Source of the DNA: Hyphomicrobiales bacterium
GTDB lineage: Bacteria > Pseudomonadota > Alphaproteobacteria > Rhizobiales > Rhizobiaceae
Length of the DNA stretch: 64,000 nt
Direction: 5' to 3'
Assembly (NCBI GenBank): GCA_900468805.1
Contig: UEIF01000042.1
Location: 110,109 to 174,108, forward strand
The notes under the pieces are model-generated. The model was not told where the DNA came from. It was given only the letters and a program-made list of their open reading frames with translations, and searched no databases. The position numbers were made by a program, and so were the translations under genes. Shown piece after piece: positions 16,814-26,700 of this stretch; positions within the stretch are counted from its first letter, which is position 1, and each line of letters begins with the position of its first letter.

Positions 16814-16842
16814 TCAGCACTCGGCATAGTGTCGGGTGCTGA
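16814..16842. repeat. Inverted repeat just upstream of the DUF2852 gene
   Basis: TCAGCACTCG (16814-16823) pairs with CGGGTGCTGA (16833-16842) with one wobble. It ends 18 bases before the ATG at 16861 and is preceded, not followed, by a T-run, so it is not a terminator for either strand. It could be an operator or a leader hairpin. Confidence 0.5.
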
Positions 16843-16860
16843 ACGCGAGGATACCGCACG

Positions 16861-17295
16861 ATGAACCAGTCAGCATTGCTTCGCCCGGATTGGACTCCGG
16901 CTACCGTTGCCTTGATGATCCTCGGCTTCATGGTTTTCTGGCCTCTGGGGCTGGCCATGCTTGCCTACATCATCTTCGGCGAGCGTCTGCGCGGCTTCAA
17001 GCGTGACGTTAATCAGGCAACGGATGGCTTCTTTGCAGGCTGCCGCCGTTCGCATGGCCGTCACCGCCCGCACTTCTCGACGGGCAACGTCGCCTTTGAC
17101 GATTGGCGCAAGGCCGAGCTCGATCGCATGGAGGAAGAGCGCCGCAAGCTTGATGAAATGCGTGAGGAATTCGATTCCTACCTGCGCGAGCTTCGCCGCG
17201 CCAAGGATCAGGAAGAATTCGATCGCTTCATGCGCGAGCGCAAGAACAACCGGCGCGACGATAATGGCCCGGTCGCAGAGTACCAGACGCCGTAA
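16861..17295 (+). CDS. DUF2852 membrane protein with coiled coil
   Basis: A 144-residue protein of the DUF2852 family, restricted largely to alphaproteobacteria and of unknown function. One transmembrane segment covers about residues 16-40 (ALMILGFMVFWPLGLAMLAY). Then comes a basic stretch (CRRSHGRHRPH), and residues 80-130 are rich in E, R, K and L with heptad-like spacing, consistent with a coiled coil. Hence it is probably a membrane-anchored scaffold or adaptor. A strong terminator follows. Confidence 0.85.
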   Translation: MNQSALLRPDWTPATVALMILGFMVFWPLGLAMLAYIIFGERLRGFKRDVNQATDGFFAGCRRSHGRHRPHFSTGNVAFDDWRKAELDRMEEERRKLDEMREEFDSYLRELRRAKDQEEFDRFMRERKNNRRDDNGPVAEYQTP

Positions 17296-17319
17296 AGCGT
17301 GATCACAGAAAATCTATGG

Positions 17320-17346
17320 CCGGCATCGCTTCCGATGCCGGTTTTT
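17320..17346 (+). terminator. Intrinsic terminator after the DUF2852 gene
   Basis: Perfect 9-bp stem CCGGCATCG (17320-17328) and CGATGCCGG (17333-17341) with loop CTTC, followed by TTTTT. Confidence 0.9.
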
Positions 17347-17385
17347 CTTTGCCCGGATTTCCGACGAATCGTATAGAAAATCCCT

Positions 17386-18144
17386 ATGTTTCCGCTTCTA
17401 AAGATCCGCCGTCCGACAAGAAAACCGGCGCCGCCTGAAACGCGGACGCTCGATGTTGCCGGTCGTCTGATGCCCTTGACGATCAAGCAGCATGATCGCG
17501 CCACCCGCATCACGCTTCGTATCGAGCCGGGCGGCCGGGCGCTGAAAATGACGGTCCCGAAGGGACTTGCCGCCCGCGAAGTCAACGCCTTCCTCGATCG
17601 TCATCAAGGCTGGCTGCTGACCAAGCTTGCGAAATTCTCAACCGAAACGAACCTGCGGCATGGCGGCGAAATTCTCTTCCGCGGTATCAAACATCGCATC
17701 GAGCACACCGGCAGCCTGCGCGGACTGACCGAAGCGGTGGTGGTGGATGGCAGATCTGTCCTTCGCGTAAGCGGCCTGCCGGAACATGTCGGCCGCCGCA
17801 TCGCTGCCTTTTTCAAGAAGGAAGCTCGCGTCGATCTCGAAAGATTGTCGCGCATGCATGCCGCCTCCATCAAGGCGCCGATCCGCTCCATCTCCATGAA
17901 GGATACTCGCAGCCGCTGGGGCTCCTGTTCTTCGGAGGGAAATCTGAGCTTCTCCTGGCGTATCGTCATGGCGCCGCCTTCGGTGGTCGACTACCTTGCC
18001 GCCCATGAAGTGGCGCATCTGAAGGAAATGAACCATGGCCCGCACTTCTGGGCGCTCTGCAAGAAACTTTGCCCCCATATGGAAGAGGCAAAGTCCTGGC
18101 TGAAGCGCCAGGGCAGCCAGTTGCACGCCATAGACTTCGATTAA
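17386..18144 (+). CDS. YgjP-like M48-type metalloprotein (DUF45)
   Basis: A 252-residue protein of the YgjP/WLM group. The zinc-binding helix HEVAH is followed by NHGPHFW, giving the third histidine ligand, and SRWGSCSSEGNLSFSWR is the preceding signature. Residues 25-130 form the N-terminal beta-rich part. Members are predicted metallopeptidases related to SprT; no substrate is established. The gene stands alone between two terminatorless gaps, with trpF 74 bases downstream. Confidence 0.88.
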   Translation: MFPLLKIRRPTRKPAPPETRTLDVAGRLMPLTIKQHDRATRITLRIEPGGRALKMTVPKGLAAREVNAFLDRHQGWLLTKLAKFSTETNLRHGGEILFRGIKHRIEHTGSLRGLTEAVVVDGRSVLRVSGLPEHVGRRIAAFFKKEARVDLERLSRMHAASIKAPIRSISMKDTRSRWGSCSSEGNLSFSWRIVMAPPSVVDYLAAHEVAHLKEMNHGPHFWALCKKLCPHMEEAKSWLKRQGSQLHAIDFD

Positions 18145-18218
18145 ATCCGGCCGCCTTAAATTCAGGCCGCATCGCAAATTGGCTCGACTCTTTGCACGTT
18201 TCATGTCACTTCGCTGCC

Positions 18219-18887
18219 ATGAGACCGGATATCAAAATCTGTGGTTTGAAGACGCCTGAGGCCATCGAACGCGCATTGAAGCGTGGCGCGACGCATCTCG
18301 GCTTTAACTTCTTTCAAAAGAGCCCTCGTTACGTCGAGCCTGATATTGCCGGCAAGCTCGCCGAACCGGCGCGCGGCAAGGCGAAGATCGTTGCCGTCGT
18401 GGTCGATCCGAGCAACGACGATCTCGATGAAATCGTTGCGCTTTTGCGTCCCGATATGCTGCAGTTGCACGGCACCGAAAGCCCGGAGCGGGTGCTGACC
18501 GTCAAGGCGGTCTACGGCATCCCTGTCATCAAGGCATTGCCTGTTCGTACCGCCGATGACCTGAAAAGGGTGGAAGCCTATATCGGCATCGCCGACCGTT
18601 TCCTCTTTGATGCCAAGCCGCCGAAAGGCTCTGAACTGCCTGGTGGTAACGGCGTTTCCTTTGATTGGAGCCTGCTCAGCTGGCTTGACGGCAGTGTCGA
18701 CTACATGCTTTCCGGTGGGCTCAACAAGGCCAATGTCGGGCAAGCACTTGCAATCACCAGGGCGCCGGGTGTCGATACTGCCTCGGGTGTCGAGAGTGCG
18801 CCGGGTGTGAAAAGCGTAGCGATGATCGATGAGTTTTTCGATGCGGTCGAAGAGGCATGTTTGCCTGAAACGACCTCAGGGAGTTGA
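18219..18887 (+). CDS. trpF: Phosphoribosylanthranilate isomerase TrpF
   Basis: A 222-residue TIM barrel that isomerises N-(5'-phosphoribosyl)anthranilate in tryptophan synthesis. KICGLKTPEA at residues 5-14 contains the catalytic cysteine, and PGVDTASGVESAPGVKS near the C-terminus is the phosphate-binding block. The ATG at 18219 matches the family start; the open frame extends 50 codons into the preceding gene. trpB begins 2 bases after the stop, then trpA, accD and folC: the standard alphaproteobacterial operon in which trp genes adjoin acetyl-CoA carboxylase beta. Confidence 0.94.
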   Translation: MRPDIKICGLKTPEAIERALKRGATHLGFNFFQKSPRYVEPDIAGKLAEPARGKAKIVAVVVDPSNDDLDEIVALLRPDMLQLHGTESPERVLTVKAVYGIPVIKALPVRTADDLKRVEAYIGIADRFLFDAKPPKGSELPGGNGVSFDWSLLSWLDGSVDYMLSGGLNKANVGQALAITRAPGVDTASGVESAPGVKSVAMIDEFFDAVEEACLPETTSGS

Positions 18888-18889
18888 AA

Positions 18890-20110
18890 GTGAACCAGAC
18901 GCCTAAACCGAATTCCTTCCGGTCCGGTCCGGATGAAGATGGACGCTTTGGCATTTACGGGGGCCGCTTCGTGGCCGAAACCCTGATGCCCCTGATCCTC
19001 GAGCTGCAGGACGAGTGGGAAAAAGCGAAGAAGGACCCGGAATTCCAGGCGGAACTGAAGCATCTCGGTACCCATTATATCGGCCGTCCGAGCCCGCTCT
19101 ATTTCGCAGAGCGCCTGACGCAGCATCTCGGCGGCGCCAAGATCTATTTCAAGCGCGAAGAGTTGAACCATACCGGCTCGCACAAGATCAACAATTGCAT
19201 CGGCCAGATCCTGCTCGCCAAGCGCATGGGCAAGACGCGCATCATCGCTGAAACCGGCGCCGGTCAGCACGGGGTTGCATCGGCAACGGTTGCCGCCCGT
19301 TTCGGCTTTCCTTGTGTCGTCTACATGGGCGCAACCGACGTCGAGCGCCAGGCGCCGAATGTTTTCCGCATGAAGTTGCTGGGGGCTGAGGTAAAGCCGG
19401 TTACGGCCGGTAGCGGCACGCTGAAGGATGCGATGAACGAGGCGCTGCGTGACTGGGTCACCAATGTCGACGATACCTATTACCTGATCGGCACGGCTGC
19501 CGGCCCGCATCCCTATCCGGAAATGGTGCGCGACTTCCAGGCCGTCATCGGCACGGAAGCCAAGCAGCAGATGCTTGAGGCTGAAGGCCGTTTGCCGGAT
19601 CTCGTCATCGCTGCTGTCGGCGGCGGTTCGAATGCGATCGGCATCTTCCATCCTTTCCTCGATGACGAGGGCGTGAAGATCGTCGGCGTTGAAGCCGGCG
19701 GCAAGGGTCTGCAGGGCGACGAGCACTGCGCTTCGATCACCGCCGGCTCGCCCGGCGTGTTGCACGGCAACCGCACCTATCTACTGCAGGACAATGACGG
19801 GCAGATCAAGGAAGGCCATTCGATCTCGGCTGGCCTCGATTACCCCGGCATCGGCCCGGAGCATTCGTGGCTGAACGATATCGGCCGCGCCGAATACGTG
19901 CCGATCATGGATCACGAGGCGCTCGAAGCCTTCCAGACGCTGACGCGCCTCGAAGGCATCATCCCGGCGCTCGAGCCTTCGCATGCGCTTGCCGAAGTCA
20001 TCAAGCGTGCGCCCAATATGGGCAAGGAAGAGATCATCCTGATGAACCTCTCTGGCCGTGGCGATAAGGATATCTTCACCGTCGGCAAGATCCTGGGAAT
20101 GGGACTGTAA
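18890..20110 (+). CDS. trpB: Tryptophan synthase beta subunit
   Basis: A 406-residue PLP enzyme joining indole and serine to make tryptophan. The PLP lysine is K99 in NHTGSHKINN, and the phosphate loop GGGSNAIG is near residue 245. The start is GTG at 18890, six bases after AGGGAG at 18878-18883; a TTG two codons earlier is less well placed. Complete with the C-terminal LSGRGDKDIF. It partners with TrpA encoded 5 bases downstream. Confidence 0.97.
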   Translation: MNQTPKPNSFRSGPDEDGRFGIYGGRFVAETLMPLILELQDEWEKAKKDPEFQAELKHLGTHYIGRPSPLYFAERLTQHLGGAKIYFKREELNHTGSHKINNCIGQILLAKRMGKTRIIAETGAGQHGVASATVAARFGFPCVVYMGATDVERQAPNVFRMKLLGAEVKPVTAGSGTLKDAMNEALRDWVTNVDDTYYLIGTAAGPHPYPEMVRDFQAVIGTEAKQQMLEAEGRLPDLVIAAVGGGSNAIGIFHPFLDDEGVKIVGVEAGGKGLQGDEHCASITAGSPGVLHGNRTYLLQDNDGQIKEGHSISAGLDYPGIGPEHSWLNDIGRAEYVPIMDHEALEAFQTLTRLEGIIPALEPSHALAEVIKRAPNMGKEEIILMNLSGRGDKDIFTVGKILGMGL

Positions 20111-20115
20111 TAGAC

Positions 20116-20955
20116 ATGACCGCACGTATGGATAAACGCTTTGCCGATCTGAAGGCAGAAGGTCGCCCGGCGCTCGTAACCTACTTCATGGGCGGCGATC
20201 CCGACTACGCGACCTCGCTCGGCATCATGAAGGCACTGCCGGAAGCCGGCGCCGACGTCATCGAGCTCGGCATGCCTTTCTCCGACCCTATGGCCGATGG
20301 CCCGGCGATCCAGCTGGCTGGACAGCGCGCGCTGAAAGGTGGCCAGACGCTGCAGAAGACGCTGCTGCTCGCTGCCGATTTCCGCAAGACGAATGACGCA
20401 ACGCCGATCGTGATGATGGGTTACTACAATCCGATCTACGTCTACGGCGTCGAAAAATTCCTTGATGATGCACTTGCTTCCGGTATCGACGGCTTGATCG
20501 TTGTCGACCTGCCGCCGGAAATGGATGACGAACTCTGCATCCCGGCGCTGAGGAAAGGCATCAATTTCATTCGTCTGGCAACGCCGACGACGGACGAAAA
20601 ACGCCTGCCGACCGTTCTGAAAAACACGTCGGGCTTCGTCTATTATGTCTCGATGAACGGCATTACCGGTTCGGCCCTGCCGGATCCGTCGCTGGTTTCG
20701 GGTGCGGTCAAGCGTATCAAGCAGCACACCGAACTGCCGGTCTGCGTCGGTTTCGGCGTCAAGACGGCCGAACATGCCAAGGTCATCGGCGGCTCGGCCG
20801 ATGGCGTGGTCGTCGGCACGGCAATCGTCAATCAGGTAGCCACCAGCCTGACGGCGGATGGAAAGGCGACGGCGGACACGGTTCAGGCCGTTGCGACGCT
20901 GGTTCGCGGTCTTTCCACAGGAACGCGATCGGCACGCCTTGTTGCTGCCGAATAG
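20116..20955 (+). CDS. trpA: Tryptophan synthase alpha subunit
   Basis: A 279-residue TIM barrel that cleaves indole-3-glycerol phosphate and channels indole to TrpB. The catalytic pair is E50 and D61 in the conserved ELGMPFSDPMADGPAIQ. GVKTAEHAKVI and GVVVGTAIVNQ form the phosphate site. Normal length, directly after trpB in the trpFBA-accD-folC unit. Confidence 0.96.
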   Translation: MTARMDKRFADLKAEGRPALVTYFMGGDPDYATSLGIMKALPEAGADVIELGMPFSDPMADGPAIQLAGQRALKGGQTLQKTLLLAADFRKTNDATPIVMMGYYNPIYVYGVEKFLDDALASGIDGLIVVDLPPEMDDELCIPALRKGINFIRLATPTTDEKRLPTVLKNTSGFVYYVSMNGITGSALPDPSLVSGAVKRIKQHTELPVCVGFGVKTAEHAKVIGGSADGVVVGTAIVNQVATSLTADGKATADTVQAVATLVRGLSTGTRSARLVAAE

Positions 20956-20994
20956 TTTCCCCACATTGGCACTGGTCAATCAGGAGTATTCGAG

Positions 20995-21897
20995 TTGAAC
21001 TGGATCACTAACTACGTTCGCCCGCGGATCAATTCCATGCTGGGCCGTCGCGAAGTGCCGGAGAACCTCTGGATTAAGTGCCCGGAAACGGGCGAGATGG
21101 TCTTTCACAAAGACCTCGAAGGCAATAAATGGGTCATTCCGGCCTCCGGCTATCACATGAAAATGCCGGCGAAGGCGCGTCTTGCCGACCTGTTCGACAA
21201 TGGCGACTATGAAGCCCTGCCGCAGCCGAAGGTCGCCCAGGACCCGCTGAAGTTCCGCGATTCCAAGAAATACAGCGACCGTCTGCGCGACAGCCGCCTT
21301 AAAACGGAGCAGGAGGATACGATCCTCGCCGGTCTCGGCAGTGTAAAGGGCCTGAAGCTCGTCGCGATCGTTCACGAATTCAACTTCATCGGCGGCTCGC
21401 TCGGGATGGCTGCCGGCGAAGCGATCGTCAAAGCCTTCGAACGCGCGATCGCTGAAAAGTGCCCGCTTGTCATGTTCCCGGCTTCGGGCGGCGCGCGCAT
21501 GCAGGAAGGCATCCTGTCGTTGATGCAGCTTCCGCGCACGACGGTTGCCGTCGATATGCTGAAGGAAGCGGGCCAGCCCTATATCGTGGTTCTGACCAAT
21601 CCGACCACCGGCGGCGTGACCGCATCCTACGCCATGCTCGGCGATATTCATCTGGCCGAGCCGGGCGCCGAAATCGGCTTTGCCGGCAAGCGCGTCATCG
21701 AACAGACGCTGCGGGAAAAGCTCCCGGAAGGCTTCCAGACATCGGAATATCTGCTGGAACACGGCGTGGTCGATATGGTCGTCAAGCGTCACGATATCCC
21801 CGAGACGCTGGCGCGCCTCTTGAAGATCCTGACCAAGAAGCCGGTTTCGGCTGCAAATGATGCAAATGGCGTGATTGCTCTGGCGGCGAGCGCCTGA
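20995..21897 (+). CDS. accD: Acetyl-CoA carboxylase carboxyltransferase beta subunit
   Basis: A 300-residue carboxyltransferase subunit acting with AccA to make malonyl-CoA for fatty acids. The crotonase-like core with FPASGGARMQEGILSLMQL and NPTTGGVTASYAMLGD is intact. The N-terminal region that in E. coli holds a four-cysteine zinc ribbon has only one cysteine here (IKCPETGEM), which I recall as usual for rhizobial AccD. The start is TTG at 20995, 8 bases after CAGGAG; no ATG gives the family's N-terminus MNWITNYVRP. Downstream of trpA, upstream of folC. Confidence 0.95.
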   Translation: MNWITNYVRPRINSMLGRREVPENLWIKCPETGEMVFHKDLEGNKWVIPASGYHMKMPAKARLADLFDNGDYEALPQPKVAQDPLKFRDSKKYSDRLRDSRLKTEQEDTILAGLGSVKGLKLVAIVHEFNFIGGSLGMAAGEAIVKAFERAIAEKCPLVMFPASGGARMQEGILSLMQLPRTTVAVDMLKEAGQPYIVVLTNPTTGGVTASYAMLGDIHLAEPGAEIGFAGKRVIEQTLREKLPEGFQTSEYLLEHGVVDMVVKRHDIPETLARLLKILTKKPVSAANDANGVIALAASA

Positions 21898-21927
21898 GCC
21901 ACGGTTCCGATAGGATAGGGCGGGCCG

Positions 21928-23280
21928 ATGACAGACAGAGGCCAGGTCGCGGTGAGTGAGGCGGCACAGGAGATCGAAAAGCTCATGGGATTGCATCCCA
22001 AGGGCTACGATCTGTCCCTGGACCGCATTCAGCGCCTTCTTGAGGCGCTCGGCAATCCCGAGCGCAATCTCCCGCCTGTCATCCATGTTGCCGGCACCAA
22101 CGGCAAGGGCTCGACAACAGCTTTCTGCCGCGCGCTGCTGGAAGCGGGCGGTTATAGCGTCCACGTTCATACCTCTCCGCATCTCGTCAACTGGCATGAG
22201 CGTTACCGCATGGGTGTTGCGGGCGGGCGCGGGCAACTGGTCGACGACGCTGTCTTCGCTGAAGCTTTAAGGCGTGTGGCCGAGGCCAATGGCGGTCAGA
22301 AGATCACCGTCTTCGAAATCCTGACGGCAGTCACTTTCATCCTTTTTTCCGAACATGCAGCCGATGCCGCGATCATCGAGGTTGGCCTCGGTGGACGCTT
22401 CGATGCCACCAATGTCATTCAGGATCCCGCCGTTTCGGTCATCATGCCGATTTCGCTGGATCACCAGCCCTATCTCGGCGACCGGGTGGAACTCATCGCG
22501 GCCGAAAAGGCCGGCATCATGAAGCGCGGTCGTCCCGTGGTCATCGGCCATCAGGACTATGACGCGGCGCTTGACATGCTGATGTCGACCGCCGAAAGGC
22601 TGAACTGCCCGAGCGCCATCTTCGGCCAGGATTTCATGGCGCATGAGGAATACGGCCGGCTGATCTATCAGGATGAATTCGGCCTGGCGGACCTGCCCCT
22701 GCCGCGCCTTCCTGGTCGTCATCAATATGCCAACGCTGCTGCTGCCATTCGTGCCGTCAAGGCTGCGGGCTTCACGGTCACCGATCCGATGATGGAAAAA
22801 GCAATGGGAACGGTGGAATGGCCGGGCCGCCTGCAGAAACTGACGGAAGGCAGGCTGTTGAGCCATGCGCCGGCGAAATCGGAAATCTGGATTGACGGAG
22901 GCCACAATCCGGGCGCCGGTGAGGTGATCGCCGAGGCCATGGCGAATTTCGAAGAGCGTCAGCCACGTCCGCTGTTCCTGATCTCGGGCATGATCAACAC
23001 CAAGGATCCGGTCGGTTATTTCAAGGCCTTCACTGGATTGGTGGTAAAGGTCTATTGTGTGCCGATCCGCGGTAGCGAAGCGATGATCGATCCGGTCATT
23101 CTCGCCAATACCGCCTATGAAGCCGGCCTTGTGGCCGAACCGATGTCATCAGTCACCGATGCTCTGGACGCTATTTCTTCGGTCGTCGACCCCGAAGGCC
23201 CGCCACCCCGCATTCTGATCGGGGGCTCCCTTTATCTCGTTGGCGATGTTCTGGCAGAAAACGGTACACCGCCCAAATGA
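21928..23280 (+). CDS. folC: Dihydrofolate synthase / folylpolyglutamate synthase
   Basis: A 450-residue Mur-ligase-type enzyme adding glutamate to dihydropteroate and to folates. The ATP loop GTNGKGST is at residues 56-63, followed by HTSPHLVNWHERYR. The central VGLGGRFDATN and SLDHQPYLGD blocks and C-terminal IDGGHNPGAG are conserved. It ends the trpF-trpB-trpA-accD-folC unit; a two-way terminator separates it from convergent trxA. Confidence 0.95.
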   Translation: MTDRGQVAVSEAAQEIEKLMGLHPKGYDLSLDRIQRLLEALGNPERNLPPVIHVAGTNGKGSTTAFCRALLEAGGYSVHVHTSPHLVNWHERYRMGVAGGRGQLVDDAVFAEALRRVAEANGGQKITVFEILTAVTFILFSEHAADAAIIEVGLGGRFDATNVIQDPAVSVIMPISLDHQPYLGDRVELIAAEKAGIMKRGRPVVIGHQDYDAALDMLMSTAERLNCPSAIFGQDFMAHEEYGRLIYQDEFGLADLPLPRLPGRHQYANAAAAIRAVKAAGFTVTDPMMEKAMGTVEWPGRLQKLTEGRLLSHAPAKSEIWIDGGHNPGAGEVIAEAMANFEERQPRPLFLISGMINTKDPVGYFKAFTGLVVKVYCVPIRGSEAMIDPVILANTAYEAGLVAEPMSSVTDALDAISSVVDPEGPPPRILIGGSLYLVGDVLAENGTPPK

Positions 23281-23306
23281 AAAAGCCCGGCAGATGCCGG
23301 GCTTTT
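23281..23306. terminator. Bidirectional intrinsic terminator, folC/trxA
   Basis: Perfect 11-bp stem AAAAGCCCGGC (23281-23291) with GCCGGGCTTTT (23296-23306) and loop AGAT. A-runs and T-runs on both sides let it act on folC and on the minus-strand divL-to-trxA unit. Confidence 0.88.
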
Positions 23307-23328
23307 CACATTGAATCTGTCGATATCG

Positions 23329-23649
23329 TCAGGCTGCGCTGGAGATCCAGTTGGAAAGCGCCGTCTTCGGCTTTGCGCCGACAGAGATGTCGGCAACTTC
23401 GCCGCCCTTGAAGATCGCAAGCGTCGGGATCGAGCGAACACCGAACTGAGCCGCCAGTTCCGGGTTCTCATCGATGTTGAGCTTGACGACCTTGACCTTG
23501 CCGGCCAGTTCCGTGGCGATTTCTTCGAGGCTCGGAGCAATCATTTTGCACGGACCACACCACTCAGCCCAGAAATCGACGACGACGGGTTCTACGGACT
23601 CCAGAACTTCCGACTGGAAGTTGTTGATATCGACCTTAACGGTAGCCAT
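23329..23649 (-). CDS. trxA: Thioredoxin
   Basis: A 106-residue thioredoxin with active-site cysteines C31 and C34 in WCGPCK and the cis-proline loop SIPTL. It keeps cytoplasmic protein thiols reduced. The ATG at 23649 follows AGGAGC and gives the normal N-terminus (MATVKVDINN). It is the last gene of the minus-strand cluster, 74 bases after addA. Confidence 0.96.
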   Translation of the reverse strand: MATVKVDINNFQSEVLESVEPVVVDFWAEWCGPCKMIAPSLEEIATELAGKVKVVKLNIDENPELAAQFGVRSIPTLAIFKGGEVADISVGAKPKTALSNWISSAA

Positions 23650-23723
23650 AGGCTGCTCCTTTACCGGATTTGGTGTTGGATAAGATGTGAGGGTGCGGTG
23701 CCGGAATTTCAATGTCCGATATT

Positions 23724-26700
23724 TCACTTTGTGTTGAGTCCTGCAAGTGCAGAAGCCAAAGCCTGCTCACTGAGGGTATGGATCGTCGCGTTTTCCGTAT
23801 AGACCAGCATGCAATCGATCCGTTTGGTAGGATAGAGCGGCTTCAGGATTTCCCGATAGATCGCAAGCTGCGCCTTGTGCGCAAAAGGGATTTTGTCTTC
23901 GCTTGTCGGTGGAACGCGATTTGTCTTGTAATCCAGAACGACGACGCTGTCTGGCATGACAGCAAGGCGGTCAATCCGGCCGGAAACGGCATATTCCCGG
24001 CCTTCCAGCCTCAAGGTTCCCATGATCGAGATTTCTGCCTGGGCATGAACGCTGAAGACGGCTTCAAGCCTTCCATCCTGCAAGAGTTTCACAACCGAAT
24101 CGACTAAAGCCTGGCGCTCTATAGCCGGCCAGAATCGCGCGGCGCGTTCGGCATAACGCTTCGCTGCATCGGCCCGCTCGTCTACCGGAATATCGGGAAG
24201 GGCCTGAAGCATTCGATGGATGAGGCGGCCCTTTTCCAGTGAACGGTCGCTGCTCTCTTGATCGCCGAAGAGCGGCGAGGTCACCAGCAGGTCATCGGCC
24301 TCCTCGTCAATGATCGTACCGGCACCTGAAGGGCTAAGCGGCCGCGGCAGTTGTTTCTGCGGCGGCAGAGGGCGGAAAAGGTCCGGGGGGACCGTTTCGA
24401 CGGTTGCCTGTTCAGGAGCACGGTCCATTCGCTCGAAGCTGCGCTCGACCTGCGGCACGCGCCAGCGCATGCCGTCCCACTCTCCATCCGGCCCCGAGAA
24501 CGTCGCCTTCTCGACATGCGGATGCTCTGCGTCGAGCGCGGTGGAGATCATCATATGCCAAGTGTCGGCGTTCAGCCGCACGCCGCGATAGCCGCAGACG
24601 ATCAACCGGTCGGCCGCACGCGTCATCGCCACATAGAGCAGGCGCCGATACTCCTCCTCCGCAAGCAGCTGGATGCGTGCTGCATCGGTCAATGTCAGAG
24701 AATTGCCGAGGTCGCTGACGGGAACCCAGACCGGCATCGGAGGCTCTTCCGGTCCAGTCTCCAGCAACCGGAGCTTTGGCAGGTGGGTATGGGTAAAAGC
24801 CTTGGATCCGCCATCGACCAGAAAGACGATTGGTGCTTCGAGACCTTTGGAGGCATGCACCGTCATGATGCGCACCTCGTTGCGGCCTTTGTCCTGTTCG
24901 CGCTTCACTTCTGGCGCTTCAAGCTCCAGCGTCGAGATGAAGGATTGCAGGCCGGGGATACCAGACGTTTCGTGGTCCAGCGCAAAGGTCAGGAATTCGT
25001 CAAGGATATCGCTGACTTCGGTGCCGAGGCGCGCCAGGAATTGCCGCCGGCCGCCATGGCTGCCGAGGACGCGGGCATAAAAGTCGTGGACAGAAAGGTT
25101 TCGGGATTGTGCGAGAAATAGTTCCAGCCTTGCGACGGCCGCGCCGAGACGTTCATTGCCGTCGGCTGCATATTTGCGAAGATGGTGCCAGACGCTTTCA
25201 TGGTCGCCGCGGAGCGCCGCAACAGCAAAAATGTCCTCTTCCAAGAGATTGAAGAGCGGGCTTTTCAGGAGAGCGGCGAGCGAAAGATCGTCTTCCGGCA
25301 AGAGTAGAAAACGGCCGAGCGCCAGCAGATCCTGCACGGCGATATGGCTGGTCAGCACCAGCCGGTCCGCGCCGGCAACGGGAATGTCGCCGCGCCGTTT
25401 CAGTTCACGTGTCAGCGCATTAACGAAGGCGTCGCGTTTGCGGACGAGAACGAGGATGTCGCCGGCTTCGATAAAGCGTTCCCTACCCTTTTCGACAATC
25501 GTTTCGCGGCCGACGAGAGTACCGATCGTGTGAGCGATGCGCCGTGCCAGGATGGCGGCCGGCGCGCTCTCGGGTGTCGCGTCGAAGGGAGCGGTCCAGT
25601 CCTCGTCCTTTAACACGACATCGGGCACGACCATTTCCCAGAGGTCGACCGCACCTGGATGGCCGATGCGGCTGGAGCGATGCACGACCGGCTCGGTACC
25701 GAGGCCGCGCGCATTCTCCGGTGGGGTAAAGATGTGATCGACGGCGAGCAGCACGTCGGAGGTGGAGCGGAAGGACAGCGGCAGACGAACGGTCGAGAAG
25801 GCGAGGCCGCTGTTCTGCACGCGACGCTGCGTTCGTTCCTTCTCCTCGGAAAACCGCTCCGGCCGCGCGCCCTGGAAAGAATAGATTGACTGTTTCTCAT
25901 CCCCGACGGCAAACAGTGTACGGACGACAGGCCGCGAACTTTCTCCCGAGAAGAAATCCTCCGCCAGCGACTGGATGACGCTCCATTGAATCGGGCTGGT
26001 ATCCTGTGCTTCGTCGACGAGGATGTGGTCGATACCCTGATCGAGCTTGTAGTGGATCCACGGGCCGACGCCGCTCTTGGTGAGCAGGTCGGCAGTGCGG
26101 GTAATCAGATCCTCGAAGTCGAGATGACTGCGCTGCTTTTTCAGTTCCTCGTAGTCGCTATTTAAGCGGTCCGCGAGCATGAGAGCGGCACGCGTTGCCG
26201 TATGCATCCGCATCATCTTCAGCCGATTACGGCAATCGACGACATGGGCACGGGCTGTGGCGATCGTATCGGCAAGCTGAGGCGCTTCCGCGAGCATCGC
26301 TTTGACGAAGAACTGCCCGTCCGTCTTCGGCTCACCCTTTATCGTCAGGAAAACCTTCTCCAGAAGTGGTGCTCGCGCCATGACATCCCGTTCGCGCGTA
26401 GCCCGACACAAACCCTCGGCAACGTCCTGCGCCTTCGCTCCACCCTTTCCGGCGGCCAGTGACAGGTAAAGTTCCAGCATTGCACCCGAAAGCCCCGGTA
26501 GTGGCCAATACCGTTCGGCCAATCTCTCTTCCGTATCGTCGGGCGCCAGGCCAAGCTTCATGCGAAGCAGATGGTCGGCGCCGCCATGCTGTTCGGCCGC
26601 GAACATGAAGCGGCGGATGGCATTTCTGTTGGCAACGATCTCGCCGAGCAGATTTTCAAGCCCGGATTCATCGCCCAGATTGAGCACATAGGCGAAGGCA

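Noticed and set aside
25404..25417. CACGTG hexamers elsewhere (for example inside addA, mltA-to-gyrB and hslU genes) as further parS sites.
   Set aside because: Flanking half-site bases do not match; these occur by chance in GC-rich coding DNA.
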